A stretch of 46,696 bases of DNA from Acidobacteriota bacterium (GTDB taxonomy: Bacteria > Acidobacteriota > Vicinamibacteria > Vicinamibacterales > Fen-181): NCBI GenBank assembly GCA_017883185.1, contig JADGOB010000015.1, positions 1-46,696 of the forward strand, given 5' to 3'. Numbering within the stretch: position 1 is the stretch's first letter; each line of letters opens with the position of its first letter. The notes below the pieces were generated by a model. That model was not told the DNA's origin and did not search any database. It worked only from the letters and a program-made list of their open reading frames with translations. The position numbers and the translations under genes were made by a program. Positions 10,144-18,156 of this stretch are shown piece by piece.

Positions 10144-11540
10144 ACACGACCCGGCGGCGGGCCTGGCTCAGCCACGAGCGGCGCGTGCTGCTGATGGCGA
10201 TGGCCGCCGGCCTGCCCGCCGTGACCGTGGCCTTGTCGCTGCTCTGGACTGGCGGCTACACCCCCAAGGTGGTCTGGACGCTGACCACGCTGATGCTCGT
10301 CTGCTGGTGGGGATTCACCTTCGCCCTCCGCGCTCGCGTCGTCTACCCGCTTCAGACCTTGACCAACCTGCTTGCCGGGCTCCGGGAGGGCGATGCCTCG
10401 ATGCGTGCGCGGGGCGCGGTGCCCAACGACGCGCTCGGGGAAGTGATGCTCGAGGCGAACGTGCTCGCGGAGACGCTGCGCGAGCAGCGCCTGGGCGCCC
10501 TCGAGGCCTCCTCGCTCCTGCGCAAGGTCATGGAGGAGATCGACGTCGCCGTGTTCACGTTCGATGCCGGACACCGGTTGCGGTTGACCAACCGGGCCGG
10601 CGAACGGCTGCTGGGACGGGCGGCCGAACGGCTGCTGGCGGGCACGGCGGAGGAACTCGGGCTGGCGTCCTGCCTCGAGGGCCAGTCGCCGCGCGTGGCC
10701 GACATGTCGTTCCCTGGCGGCGTCGGCCGCTGGGAAGTCCGTCGAACCAGTTTCCGGCAGGGCGGACTCCCCCACCAATTGCTGGTGCTCACCGACGTGA
10801 GCCGCCCCCTCCGCGAAGAAGAGCGCCAGGCGTGGCAACGCCTGATGCGCGTCCTCGGCCACGAGATCAACAACTCGCTCGCCCCGATCAAGTCGATTGC
10901 GGGCAGCCTGGCCCGCCTCCTGCGGCGCGACGAACTCCCCGCCGACTGGCGTGACGATGCGGGCCGCGGCCTCGAGGTGATCGCCTCCCGCGCGGAGGCG
11001 CTGACGCGGTTCACGGCGTCATACGCCCGGCTCGCGCGCCTGCCGCAGCCCAAGCTCGCACCGCTCGATATCGAGGATCTGGTGCGGCGCGTAGCCGGCT
11101 TGGAAACCCGGCTGGCGGTGGAGGTCGATCAAGGACCGGCGATTCGCCTGCCTGGCGACAGCGACCAGCTCGAGCACCTGCTGATCAACCTGATCCATAA
11201 CGCCGTCGATGCGGCGCTCGAGACCGGCGGCGGAGTCAAGGTGGCCTGGACGACCAACGGCGGCTACATGGAACTGCGGGTGGACGACGAGGGGCCCGGG
11301 CTGGCACAGACGGCCAACCTGTTCGTCCCCTTCTTCACGACGAAGCCTGGTGGCTCTGGGATCGGCCTCGTCCTCAGCCGACAGATCGCCGAGGGCCACA
11401 ACGGCCTGTTGTCGCTCGCCAACAGGCCCGACCACCAGGGGTGCCGGGCTCTCTTGCGCCTGCCGCTCATCGGGCTGGGATCTCGTTCAAGGGCTGCCGG
11501 AATTCCGTCAACGAGCGGAGGGGAGACGCCCACTCTCTAG
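10140..11540 (+). CDS. NtrY/PgtB-like sensor histidine kinase, 466 aa
   Basis: Two membrane helices (about residues 15-38 and 45-66) with almost no periplasmic loop are followed by a HAMP-like stretch (VVYPLQTLTNLL), a PAS-like segment (about 130-230), the phosphoacceptor motif LGHEINNSLAPIKS (His about 240) and an ATPase domain with N-box HLLINLIHNAVDAAL, DDEGPGL and GSGIGLVLS. The lack of a large outer domain suggests it senses something in the membrane or cytoplasm. It overlaps the regulator gene by four bases and closes the HlyD/ABC operon. Confidence 0.92.
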
Positions 11541-11737
11541 CCAGAATCCAGAATATCCAGCCAAATCGGGCGGTCGAGGCGGATGGCAATTCCCTTGCTC
11601 AAGATGTCAGATTAATCGAGACTGTCCGGGGCCCCGTTCTCACGTCCGCGAACCTGGCACCTGCAGCGCGCAGGGCCTCCCTGCTTGGCCGCCTGGCTGC
11701 GCGAGGCTGGACGCCTTGGCTGTCCGCTATCAGACAG
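11541..11737. other. Gap between the ABC operon and the nonaheme cytochrome operon
   Basis: This 197-base gap contains no gene. A weak -24/-12-like pair (TGGCACC at 11655, GC at 11668-11669) is present but lacks the TT of the -12 box. A TATCAG hexamer near 11729 is too close to the ATG to be a likely -10 box. No terminator with a T-run is visible. Confidence 0.4.
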
Positions 11738-12787
11738 ATGCTTCATTCAACGCTTCTTTCGCTTCTCGTGGCGGTGGCCGTCCAGGCACCCGTCGCGCCC
11801 CAGCCGAAGCACGAAGACATCGAAACGTGCCTGGCGTGTCACAGCAACACGTCGATGTCGGTGACCCTGCCGAGCGGCGAGACGCGCGGGCTCTTCGTGG
11901 ATCGCGACGAGTTCACGCGTTCGATCCACGGCGGCAAGCTCGGGTGCACCGACTGCCACACCGACATGACCGGCGTACCGCACGCCTCCAAGCCGTTCTC
12001 GACGAAACGCGAGTTCACGATCGCCTACTACGAGGCGTGCAAACGCTGCCATTTCGCCAACTACAGCAAGACGTTGGACAGCGTGCACTACCCCGCGATC
12101 GCCCGCGGCGACCGGATGGCGCCGGTCTGCGTGGACTGCCACGGCGCGCACTACGTGACGCCGCCGAACCAGCCCCGATCGCGCATCTCTCAGACGTGCG
12201 CGACCTGCCACCAGGGCGTGTCGGCCACCTACGCCAAGAGCGTGCACGGGCGCGCCCTGCGAGAGGAGAAGAACGCGGACGTTCCGACCTGCACCGACTG
12301 TCACCGCGCGCATGACATTGGCGGGCCGCACGCGCCGGGCTGGCGACTGAAGAGCCCCGAGTTGTGTGCGAACTGCCATACGCAGTCGGCGATGATGAAG
12401 AAGTACAACCTCTCCACCAGCGTCATGCAGACGTACCTGTCCGACTTCCACGGGATGACGGCCTCGCTGCAGAAGAAGAACGGGACGGAGGGCGGGCAGG
12501 TGGTGGCCCTGTGCATCGACTGCCACGGCGTGCACGACATCACGAAGACCGACGCGCCGAACTCCGGGGTGATCCAGGCGAACCTCCTCAGAACCTGTCA
12601 GCGCTGCCACCCTGGCGCCACGACGAATTTCTCCTCCGCCTGGCTGTCGCACTACGAGCCGACGTTCAAGAACGCGCCGCTCGTGTACGCGGTCAAGGTC
12701 TCCTACAGGATTCTGATCCCGTTCATGATTGGTGGGCTGGTGCTCCAGATTCTCCTCCACCTCTGGCGGGTGGTGGTCAACCGATGA
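11738..12787 (+). CDS. Nonaheme c-type cytochrome with C-terminal membrane anchor, 349 aa
   Basis: Nine CXXCH heme sites are present in order: CLACH, CTDCH, CKRCH, CVDCH, CATCH, CTDCH, CANCH, CIDCH, CQRCH. ATG 11738 opens a short signal peptide (MLHSTLLSLLVAVAVQAP); the frame runs open upstream to 11441 inside the kinase gene. A hydrophobic helix near the C-terminus (about 323-342, LIPFMIGGLVLQILLHLW) holds it to the membrane with the hemes outside. The following gene starts inside its stop codon (ATGA) and encodes a membrane cytochrome b, so together they look like a quinol dehydrogenase that passes electrons to periplasmic carriers, as in multiheme/cytochrome b pairs of metal reducers. Acceptor unknown. 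Confidence 0.92.
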   Translation: MLHSTLLSLLVAVAVQAPVAPQPKHEDIETCLACHSNTSMSVTLPSGETRGLFVDRDEFTRSIHGGKLGCTDCHTDMTGVPHASKPFSTKREFTIAYYEACKRCHFANYSKTLDSVHYPAIARGDRMAPVCVDCHGAHYVTPPNQPRSRISQTCATCHQGVSATYAKSVHGRALREEKNADVPTCTDCHRAHDIGGPHAPGWRLKSPELCANCHTQSAMMKKYNLSTSVMQTYLSDFHGMTASLQKKNGTEGGQVVALCIDCHGVHDITKTDAPNSGVIQANLLRTCQRCHPGATTNFSSAWLSHYEPTFKNAPLVYAVKVSYRILIPFMIGGLVLQILLHLWRVVVNR

Positions 12788-13455
12788 GGAACTACGTCAT
12801 CCGTTTCACGCTCAAGCAGCGCATCGAGCACGCCTCGGTGATGACGCTGTTCCTTCTCCTTGCGCTGACGGGGCTGCCTCAGAAGTTCTACGAGGAGACC
12901 TGGGCGCAGGGCATCATCACGCTGCTCGGCGGCATCGATCGCGTCCGGTGGGTGCATCGGGCGGCGGGGATCGCGTTTACGCTCTTCACCGCGGCGCACC
13001 TGGGCATCATCTCGGCGCTCGTCGTGACAGGGCGGGCGACCATGTCGCTGGTGCCGACGCGCCAGGACTTCCTCGACGCGATGCAGCAGATTCGCTACTA
13101 CCTGGGCACCACCGACGTCCCGGCGAAGTTCGACAAGTTCGACTACAAACAGAAGTTCGAATACTGGGGCCTCGTCCTCGGCGCGGTCATCGTGATCTCG
13201 ACGGGGCTCGTCCTGCTCTACCCGATCCTGGCCACCAGGTTCCTCCCTGGCGAGGTGGTCCCGGCGGCGAAGCTGGCGCACGGCAACGAAGGGCTGATGG
13301 CGTTTTTGGTCGTCATCGTCTGGCACATCTTCAACGCCCACTTCAACCCGGACGTATTCCCCTTCGACGCCACCATCTTCACGGGGACGATCAGCGCCGA
13401 CCGGCTGCACCACGAGCATGAGTTGGAGTACGAACGATTGAAGGAAACGGAATAG
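12784..13455 (+). CDS. Membrane diheme cytochrome b (FdnI/HydC-like), 223 aa
   Basis: The protein has four hydrophobic helices with conserved His at helix positions (HASVMTLFLLLALTG; VHRAAGIAFTLFTAAHLGI; VVIVWHIFNAHFNP), the pattern of the di-heme b subunits of formate dehydrogenase and Ni-Fe hydrogenase. These subunits exchange electrons with the quinone pool. It overlaps the nonaheme gene by four bases, so the two products are very likely partners. The C-terminal tail is His/Glu-rich (HHEHELEYERLKE) and would be cytoplasmic or metal-binding; its role is not known. Confidence 0.9.
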   Translation: MRNYVIRFTLKQRIEHASVMTLFLLLALTGLPQKFYEETWAQGIITLLGGIDRVRWVHRAAGIAFTLFTAAHLGIISALVVTGRATMSLVPTRQDFLDAMQQIRYYLGTTDVPAKFDKFDYKQKFEYWGLVLGAVIVISTGLVLLYPILATRFLPGEVVPAAKLAHGNEGLMAFLVVIVWHIFNAHFNPDVFPFDATIFTGTISADRLHHEHELEYERLKETE

Positions 13456-13471
13456 CCGCGACGGTGAGGTG

Positions 13472-14443
13472 ATGCTGCGCGCCTTCCTCTCCCAGTCGAT
13501 CCTGCACGCGCTCGTCGCGGCGCTCTTCGTTCAAGCGCTCCTGCGCGCCTGGCGAATCGAGGATGGTGCGTGGCGGCTCCGCTTTCGGCTCCTGGCCCTA
13601 GCCGTTCCCGTCGTCTGGCTGCCGGTCCTCTTCGTGGCCGCGCCCTTCCGCAGCGCCCCCACGTTCGTGGTCGGCTGGACGCTTCTAGCCGGCGAGCGGT
13701 GGAATCTCCTGCATCTCGCCGGATTCGGGCTTGGCGACCTCATCCTGCTGCTGGCTGCGGGCCTCGGCTCTGCGTTGTTCCTCCGCGACGCGTTCCCGCC
13801 GCTGTTCGACCTGCTCCGCCGTCCGGCCCGCTTGCCGGACGCCGGTCCGTGGCACCCTGCGGCAGGAGTGCTGACACCGATTGTTCACACACACGCGAAA
13901 GGCCTGAACATCGATCCGCCCCGGATTCGCATGGTCCGGGCATCGACACCGGTGCTGCTCTGCGAGGGCGCCCGCGACTCGGTGCTCGTCGTTTCGCTGC
14001 CCACCCTGCAACGCCTGAACAGCAAGGAACTCGACGTGGCGGTCGCGCACGAACTCGCCCATGTCGCAAGTCGCGATCCCGCTTTGGGCTACCTGTTGAT
14101 CGCGGTGCGGGCGCTCCTCTTCTTCAACCCGGCCGCGCAGTGGACCGCGCGGGTCCTGGTGGACGACATCGAACGCCGCGCCGATCAGGTGGCGGCGCGC
14201 ATCACCGGGAATCCCTCGGCGCTGGCACGGGCGATCGCCGTCCTGTTCGACGCGGGTCATCCACCGCCCGTGGACTCAGACGCCACGTTCGAACGCGTGT
14301 TCTGGCGCGCGCGCAAGGAAGGGGTCGAGCGGCGCTGCGCCCGGCTGCGCCAGGCGGAAGTCGTGCCCCCGATCGAGCACGGGGCCCTGCGCATGACCCT
14401 TGCGGCAGTCGCGGTCCTGGGACTGGTGTTCTTCGTCGTCTGA
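13472..14443 (+). CDS. M56/M48-type membrane zinc metallopeptidase, 323 aa
   Basis: Hydrophobic segments at about residues 1-24, 38-60, 70-100 and near the C-terminus flank a soluble domain with the zinc motif HELAHVASRDP; a following hydrophobic turn and a downstream ERRADQVAARI segment supply the usual third-ligand Glu/Asp region. The arrangement matches BlaR1-like M56 or HtpX-like M48 proteases, which cleave membrane or regulatory proteins. No BlaI-type repressor is adjacent. ATG 13472 is preferred; an in-frame GTG at 13469 is equally possible. It sits 16 bases after the cytochrome b gene, inside an electron-transfer operon, which is an unusual place for such a protease. Confidence 0.8.
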   Translation: MLRAFLSQSILHALVAALFVQALLRAWRIEDGAWRLRFRLLALAVPVVWLPVLFVAAPFRSAPTFVVGWTLLAGERWNLLHLAGFGLGDLILLLAAGLGSALFLRDAFPPLFDLLRRPARLPDAGPWHPAAGVLTPIVHTHAKGLNIDPPRIRMVRASTPVLLCEGARDSVLVVSLPTLQRLNSKELDVAVAHELAHVASRDPALGYLLIAVRALLFFNPAAQWTARVLVDDIERRADQVAARITGNPSALARAIAVLFDAGHPPPVDSDATFERVFWRARKEGVERRCARLRQAEVVPPIEHGALRMTLAAVAVLGLVFFVV

Positions 14444-14447
14444 CCAC

Positions 14448-14990
14448 ATGAGAAGCATCCCGAGAGTCGTCCGATCGTGGCTCCTCCTGGTCGGCGCGTT
14501 TGCCGTCGGCCTCAAGGCGGCCGATCGGGTGCCTGCCCTCATGGCGGGCACGCCTCACGGCGCCCGGATCTACGCCACGGTCGCGGAGGCGGAGCACGCC
14601 GTCGGCGCGAAGATCTGGGTTCCCGCGTACTATCCCGACACGATGGCCTGGCCGCCCGCCCGCATCGACCTGTGGCCGGGTCCCCCGACGTCGGTGGCGT
14701 TACGGATCCTCGGGCGCGCTGACGGACGAGAGCGCCTGGTCCTGGTCCAGTCCCTGCACGCGCCTGCGTCACCGCCAGACGAGTTGCTGCCGGCCGTACA
14801 CGTCCTGACGACCAACGCGGTCACCGTGGGCCGGCACCCGGCCACGTTAACGCGCGTGCTGGCCCCGAGCGGCCAATTGCTGCATGATGTCTGGTGGGAT
14901 CAAGGACCGCGCCGCCTGACGCTGCGCTACAGCGGCCCGGTCGAAGAGTTGATCCTGATTGCCACCAGCCTTGAACGGATGCACCGATGA
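14448..14990 (+). CDS. Membrane-anchored protein of unknown function, 180 aa
   Basis: ATG 14448 lies four bases after the peptidase stop. One N-terminal hydrophobic helix (SWLLLVGAFAVGLKAA) is followed by a compact soluble domain of about 150 residues with a beta-rich pattern. There is no Cys and no heme site. Its stop overlaps the start of the NarX-like kinase by four bases (ATGA), so it is translationally coupled to the kinase and may be an accessory sensor or a partner of the peptidase. No family is recognised. Confidence 0.75.
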   Translation: MRSIPRVVRSWLLLVGAFAVGLKAADRVPALMAGTPHGARIYATVAEAEHAVGAKIWVPAYYPDTMAWPPARIDLWPGPPTSVALRILGRADGRERLVLVQSLHAPASPPDELLPAVHVLTTNAVTVGRHPATLTRVLAPSGQLLHDVWWDQGPRRLTLRYSGPVEELILIATSLERMHR

Positions 14991-16858
14991 CTCCGCTGTC
15001 CGTGGGCCGTGCATGGAGCGGTCGCAGCATCCAGGCGCGTGTCGTCCTGCTGGTCAGCACCGGGATCCTCGCCGCGCTTGCGATCCTTGGCGGCACCGCG
15101 TGGGTGGGTCTCGATCGCATGGCGGAACGGCTGTCCGCCGAGCGCCTGCTGCTGGCGCGCAGCATCGCCGAGCACCTCGATTACATGGTCCAGGCGGACC
15201 TCGAAACCCTGCAGAACGTCTCTGCGGCCCCGCGGCTGGACCTCGCCGACGGCGATCCGCTGCCGGAGCAGTCGGCCCTTCGCGAAGCCTACCTGCGGGG
15301 CCGGCTGGTCGAACGGGTGTTCCTGATCGCCGCGGACCGCGCCCCTGTTCTTTGTGAACCCGAGTCCCGGTCCACAGAAGCGCCGGCCCCTGATGGGCGG
15401 GACGTGGAGTCCGCATTCCGAAGCGGGCGTCCAACGGTCTCGAACCTCACCGGGGCGGGTCCGGCGCGACGGGTCCACCTGCTCGTGCCCATGCGGAACT
15501 GGCGCGGCGAGGTGGTGGCCATCTCGGCCGGTGAGATCGATCCGGCCGGAAGCCGGCTGTCGGCGGCGCTGGCCCCCTTCCAGTTCACACGCACCGGCTC
15601 GATTGACGTGCTCGACGGCACGGGCCGCACCATCGCGAGCACGGATCGATCCCGACGCCTGCGCGCGGACGACAACGCCGTCCGACTGGCCTCGGCGATT
15701 CAGGCGCGACAGGGCTTCGTGGGATCGGGCACCGGCCCCGACGCCCAGATGGTGCTCGCCCTCGCGCCGATGAACTCGGCCCGGTGGGGCGTGTTGATTC
15801 GCCAGGACGAATCGGTCGCGTTCTCACAGGCACGATCCGTCCGCCGCACGATTCTGTGGCTGGGGCCCGTCCTCCTCGCCCTGGCGCTCCTCTTCGCCTG
15901 GGGCGCCGCCCGCAGCGTCCGCGGACCGATTGCCCTCCTGACCGACTCGGCCGAGCGCATCGCACTCGGCAACCTGAATCAGCCGATCCCCGAATTGGGC
16001 CGCGACGAGTTGGGCCGCCTGGGACGGTCATTCGAGCAGATGCGGATGGCGCTCAAGGCGTCGCTCGAAAACGTGGAGCGCGCGAACCAGGAACTGGAGC
16101 AGCACGTCGACGAGCGGACGCACGAGTTGAAGGGGCTGTATCGGCAACTGCAGGAGCGCGAGGAGTGGCGCGAGGAACTGCTGCGCAAGGTGATCTCGGC
16201 GCAGGAGGACGAACGCAAGCGGCTCGCCCGCGAACTGCACGACGAAACCAGCCAGACGCTGAGCGCACTCGCGATGAAGATCGAGACGGCCGTGGCCGCC
16301 TGGCCCGCCGAGGCCTCCCGCGACCGCCTGATCGAGGCGAGGGCGCTGACCGTTCGCACCATCGAGGAACTGCACCGGCTGATCTTCGACCTGCGTCCCT
16401 CGGTGCTCGATGACCTCGGCCTGCTCTCCGCGATCCGCTGGTACGCCGAGCGCCAGCTCGAACGGCGCGGCATCGCCGTGCGCTGCGAGTTCAGCGGCTC
16501 CGGAGGTCGGCTCATGCCAGAACTGGAAACGGCGTTGTTCCGCGTCGTCCAGGAGGCGATTACCAACATCGCCAAGCACTCGCAGGCGGAGACCGTCCTC
16601 ATCCAGTACCTGGAACGCGATGATCGGATTTCCATCGAGATCGAAGACGACGGGAAGGGGTTCTCCCCGGAGAGCCTCCCGCCGCCGGCCGCGCGCGAAC
16701 GCGGCCTGGGTCTCCTCGGGATGCGCGAGCGGGTCGAACTGTTCGGCGGCACGATCGAACTCGACTCCGCGCCAGGAAGCGGGACGCGCATCGCAGTGAC
16801 GGTCCCGGTTGTCCAGGAGGCAGGTCATGAGCAGCATCCGGATCCTGATCGCGGATGA
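14987..16858 (+). CDS. NarX/NreB-class sensor histidine kinase with extracellular sensing domain, 623 aa
   Basis: One N-terminal helix (about 17-40), a large outer domain of about 240 residues of Cache type, a second helix (about 285-306), HAMP, a coiled coil, then the HisKA_3 motif ARELHDETSQTLSALAMKIE and an ATPase domain (VQEAITNIAKHSQAE, DDGKGF, GLGLLGMRERV). This domain order is typical of kinases paired with NarL/FixJ regulators, and such a regulator gene overlaps its 3' end by 32 bases. The outer domain suggests a small ligand sensed outside the cell. It lies in the same run as the nonaheme/cytochrome b pair and may control it. Confidence 0.93.
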   Translation: MTPLSVGRAWSGRSIQARVVLLVSTGILAALAILGGTAWVGLDRMAERLSAERLLLARSIAEHLDYMVQADLETLQNVSAAPRLDLADGDPLPEQSALREAYLRGRLVERVFLIAADRAPVLCEPESRSTEAPAPDGRDVESAFRSGRPTVSNLTGAGPARRVHLLVPMRNWRGEVVAISAGEIDPAGSRLSAALAPFQFTRTGSIDVLDGTGRTIASTDRSRRLRADDNAVRLASAIQARQGFVGSGTGPDAQMVLALAPMNSARWGVLIRQDESVAFSQARSVRRTILWLGPVLLALALLFAWGAARSVRGPIALLTDSAERIALGNLNQPIPELGRDELGRLGRSFEQMRMALKASLENVERANQELEQHVDERTHELKGLYRQLQEREEWREELLRKVISAQEDERKRLARELHDETSQTLSALAMKIETAVAAWPAEASRDRLIEARALTVRTIEELHRLIFDLRPSVLDDLGLLSAIRWYAERQLERRGIAVRCEFSGSGGRLMPELETALFRVVQEAITNIAKHSQAETVLIQYLERDDRISIEIEDDGKGFSPESLPPPAARERGLGLLGMRERVELFGGTIELDSAPGSGTRIAVTVPVVQEAGHEQHPDPDRG

Positions 16859-17486
16859 TCACGCCATCGTGCGCGAAGGCGTTCGCGCGTTGTTGACGCT
16901 GTCGGATGACATCACGGTGGTGGGTGAAGCCGCCAACGGCCACGAGGCCGTTGAACTGGCGCGGAGCCTGTCGCCCGATGTGATCCTGATGGACATCGCG
17001 ATGCCCGGGCTCGGCGGTCTCGAGGCGACCATTGAGATCCGGAAGGACAACCCGCACGCGAAGATCCTGGTGCTCACGCAGTACGAAGACCGCGAGTACA
17101 TCAGGCGCTTTCTGAAGGCGGGGGTGTCGGGATACGTGCTGAAGAAGGCGGCCGGGTCTGAACTGACCTCCGCGATCCGCGCGGTCAACCGCGGCGGGCT
17201 CGTGCTCGATCCGGAGATCGCCCGGGAGGCCATGCGCGAGCAGGCCGGGTCGGCGGCCTCCGGTCGGACCGCCGATCCGTACGACACGCTCACCGACCGC
17301 GAGAAGCAGGTCCTGAAGCTCGTGGCCGAGGGACACTCCAACAAGGAGGTCGCCCAGTTGCTGGACATCAGCGTCAAGACCGCGATGTCACACCGCGAGC
17401 ACATCATGCAGAAGCTCGACCTTCACAGCCGGACTGACCTGATCAAGTTCGCGCTGCAGAAAGGCGTCATCACGCTCGGCCCGTGA
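16827..17486 (+). CDS. NarL/FixJ-family response regulator, 219 aa
   Basis: ATG 16827 follows CCAGGAGGCAGGTC inside the kinase gene. The receiver domain has Asp10/Asp11 and phosphoacceptor Asp56 (VILMDIAMPG); the C-terminal LuxR-type HTH is plain (LTDREKQVLKLVAEGHSNKEVAQLLDIS, split here as LTDREKQVL and HSNKEVAQLLDISVKTAMSH). It is the partner of the overlapping kinase. The palindrome and hairpin region at 17914-18055, just downstream, could contain targets, but this is not shown. Confidence 0.94.
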   Translation: MSSIRILIADDHAIVREGVRALLTLSDDITVVGEAANGHEAVELARSLSPDVILMDIAMPGLGGLEATIEIRKDNPHAKILVLTQYEDREYIRRFLKAGVSGYVLKKAAGSELTSAIRAVNRGGLVLDPEIAREAMREQAGSAASGRTADPYDTLTDREKQVLKLVAEGHSNKEVAQLLDISVKTAMSHREHIMQKLDLHSRTDLIKFALQKGVITLGP

Positions 17487-17500
17487 GAGGCCGGGCGGCG

Positions 17501-17872
17501 CTACGGCTTCTGGCCCTGCTCCTCGTCGGTCTCGTCCTTCTTCTTCTCGGCCAGGTAGGCCTTGCCCGGGCGCCAGCTCGGCGTCATCGTCGCGGCCACG
17601 TCCACCGCGCCCGACCGCCCCATGGCCAAGGCCTTCTTGCCGAGGAACGTGAACAGCATCGCGAATCCGATGAAGGGCAGGAACATCGCATAGACCGCGC
17701 CCATCAGCGGAGCGAGCACGAGGAGCGCGACGACCGGGGCCTTGAGATACCGGTCGCCAGCGCCGCCGGGCAGGATGCCGCCCTGATTGGGGACCATCGT
17801 CATTTCCCACTTGCCGAGGTTCCAGTAGAAGCCATTCTTCGCCGCGGTGCCACCGATTCGCTTCCTCATCAT
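17501..17872 (-). CDS. Small membrane protein of unknown function, 123 aa
   Basis: Read on the minus strand from ATG 17872 (a second ATG follows at once) with AGAGGTGG as ribosome site. A soluble N-terminus with Gly/Asn/Trp (GFYWNLGKWEMTMV) precedes one long or two short hydrophobic helices (about 46-76) and a charged Lys/Glu-rich tail (EKKKDETDEEQ). It converges on the NarL regulator gene, leaving only 14 bases. Nothing identifies its function; the upstream region carries a strong palindrome at 17914-17928 that would regulate it. Confidence 0.7.
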   Translation of the reverse strand: MMRKRIGGTAAKNGFYWNLGKWEMTMVPNQGGILPGGAGDRYLKAPVVALLVLAPLMGAVYAMFLPFIGFAMLFTFLGKKALAMGRSGAVDVAATMTPSWRPGKAYLAEKKKDETDEEQGQKP

Positions 17873-17913
17873 GATCCACCTCTGTATGATTGCCGGGGTG
17901 AGCGTCGCTGTCT

Positions 17914-17928
17914 GACTACAATGTAGTC
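17914..17928. promoter_or_regulatory. Perfect 7-base palindrome, probable repressor operator
   Basis: GACTACA-A-TGTAGTC is a perfect inverted repeat around one central base, 42 bases upstream of the minus-strand small membrane protein. The TACA/TGTA half-sites resemble operators of the BlaI/MecI/CopY repressor family, though those usually have a two-base centre. No such repressor is encoded in this window, but an M56 (BlaR1-like) peptidase is at 13472. Function inferred. Confidence 0.5.
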
Positions 17929-17995
17929 CTGCGTGGGCGCCCCGACAATCAGGAAGCCACCCGATCGTGCAGGGAACTAGTCCCGAGGCCGTATA

Positions 17996-18030
17996 GGGAA
18001 ACCACCCTAACCCTCATGGGGTGCTTTCCC
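17996..18030. repeat. Hairpin with 11-base stem between divergent genes
   Basis: GGGAAA-C-CACCC pairs with GGGTG-C-TTTCCC around an 11-base loop, leaving only a central C/C mismatch. It lies between the divergent genes at 17872 and 18157 and could be a terminator-like stem, part of a leader RNA, or a regulator site. No T-run follows. Confidence 0.45.
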
Positions 18031-18036
18031 GATCGC

Positions 18037-18055
18037 GACACATAAGTTCTGTGTC
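18037..18055. promoter_or_regulatory. Inverted repeat GACACA-N7-TGTGTC
   Basis: Two perfect 6-base arms with a 7-base centre lie immediately right of the hairpin and 37 bases upstream of a TAGAAT -10 box. Arm length and spacing fit a dimeric regulator. Which regulator binds is unknown. Confidence 0.4.
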
Positions 18056-18091
18056 TTCTCAACATCCCCTGGAGCACAGACCCGTTCGCTG

Positions 18092-18097
18092 TAGAAT
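18092..18097 (+). promoter_or_regulatory. Possible -10 box (TAGAAT) of the heme sensor kinase operon
   Basis: TAGAAT lies 59 bases before ATG 18157 with no good -35, as at 413-418. Positional inference. Confidence 0.35.
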
Positions 18098-18156
18098 AGA
18101 CACCGGTCGGATCCACGGCCAGACACCTGCGTCCGGGGCAGGCTTGGAGTGCCACC

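Noticed and set aside
11655-11669. TGGCACC...GC as a third sigma-54 promoter upstream of the nonaheme gene
   Set aside because: The spacing is right but the -12 box reads GCGC instead of TTGC, and chance GG-N10-GC pairs are frequent in this GC-rich DNA.
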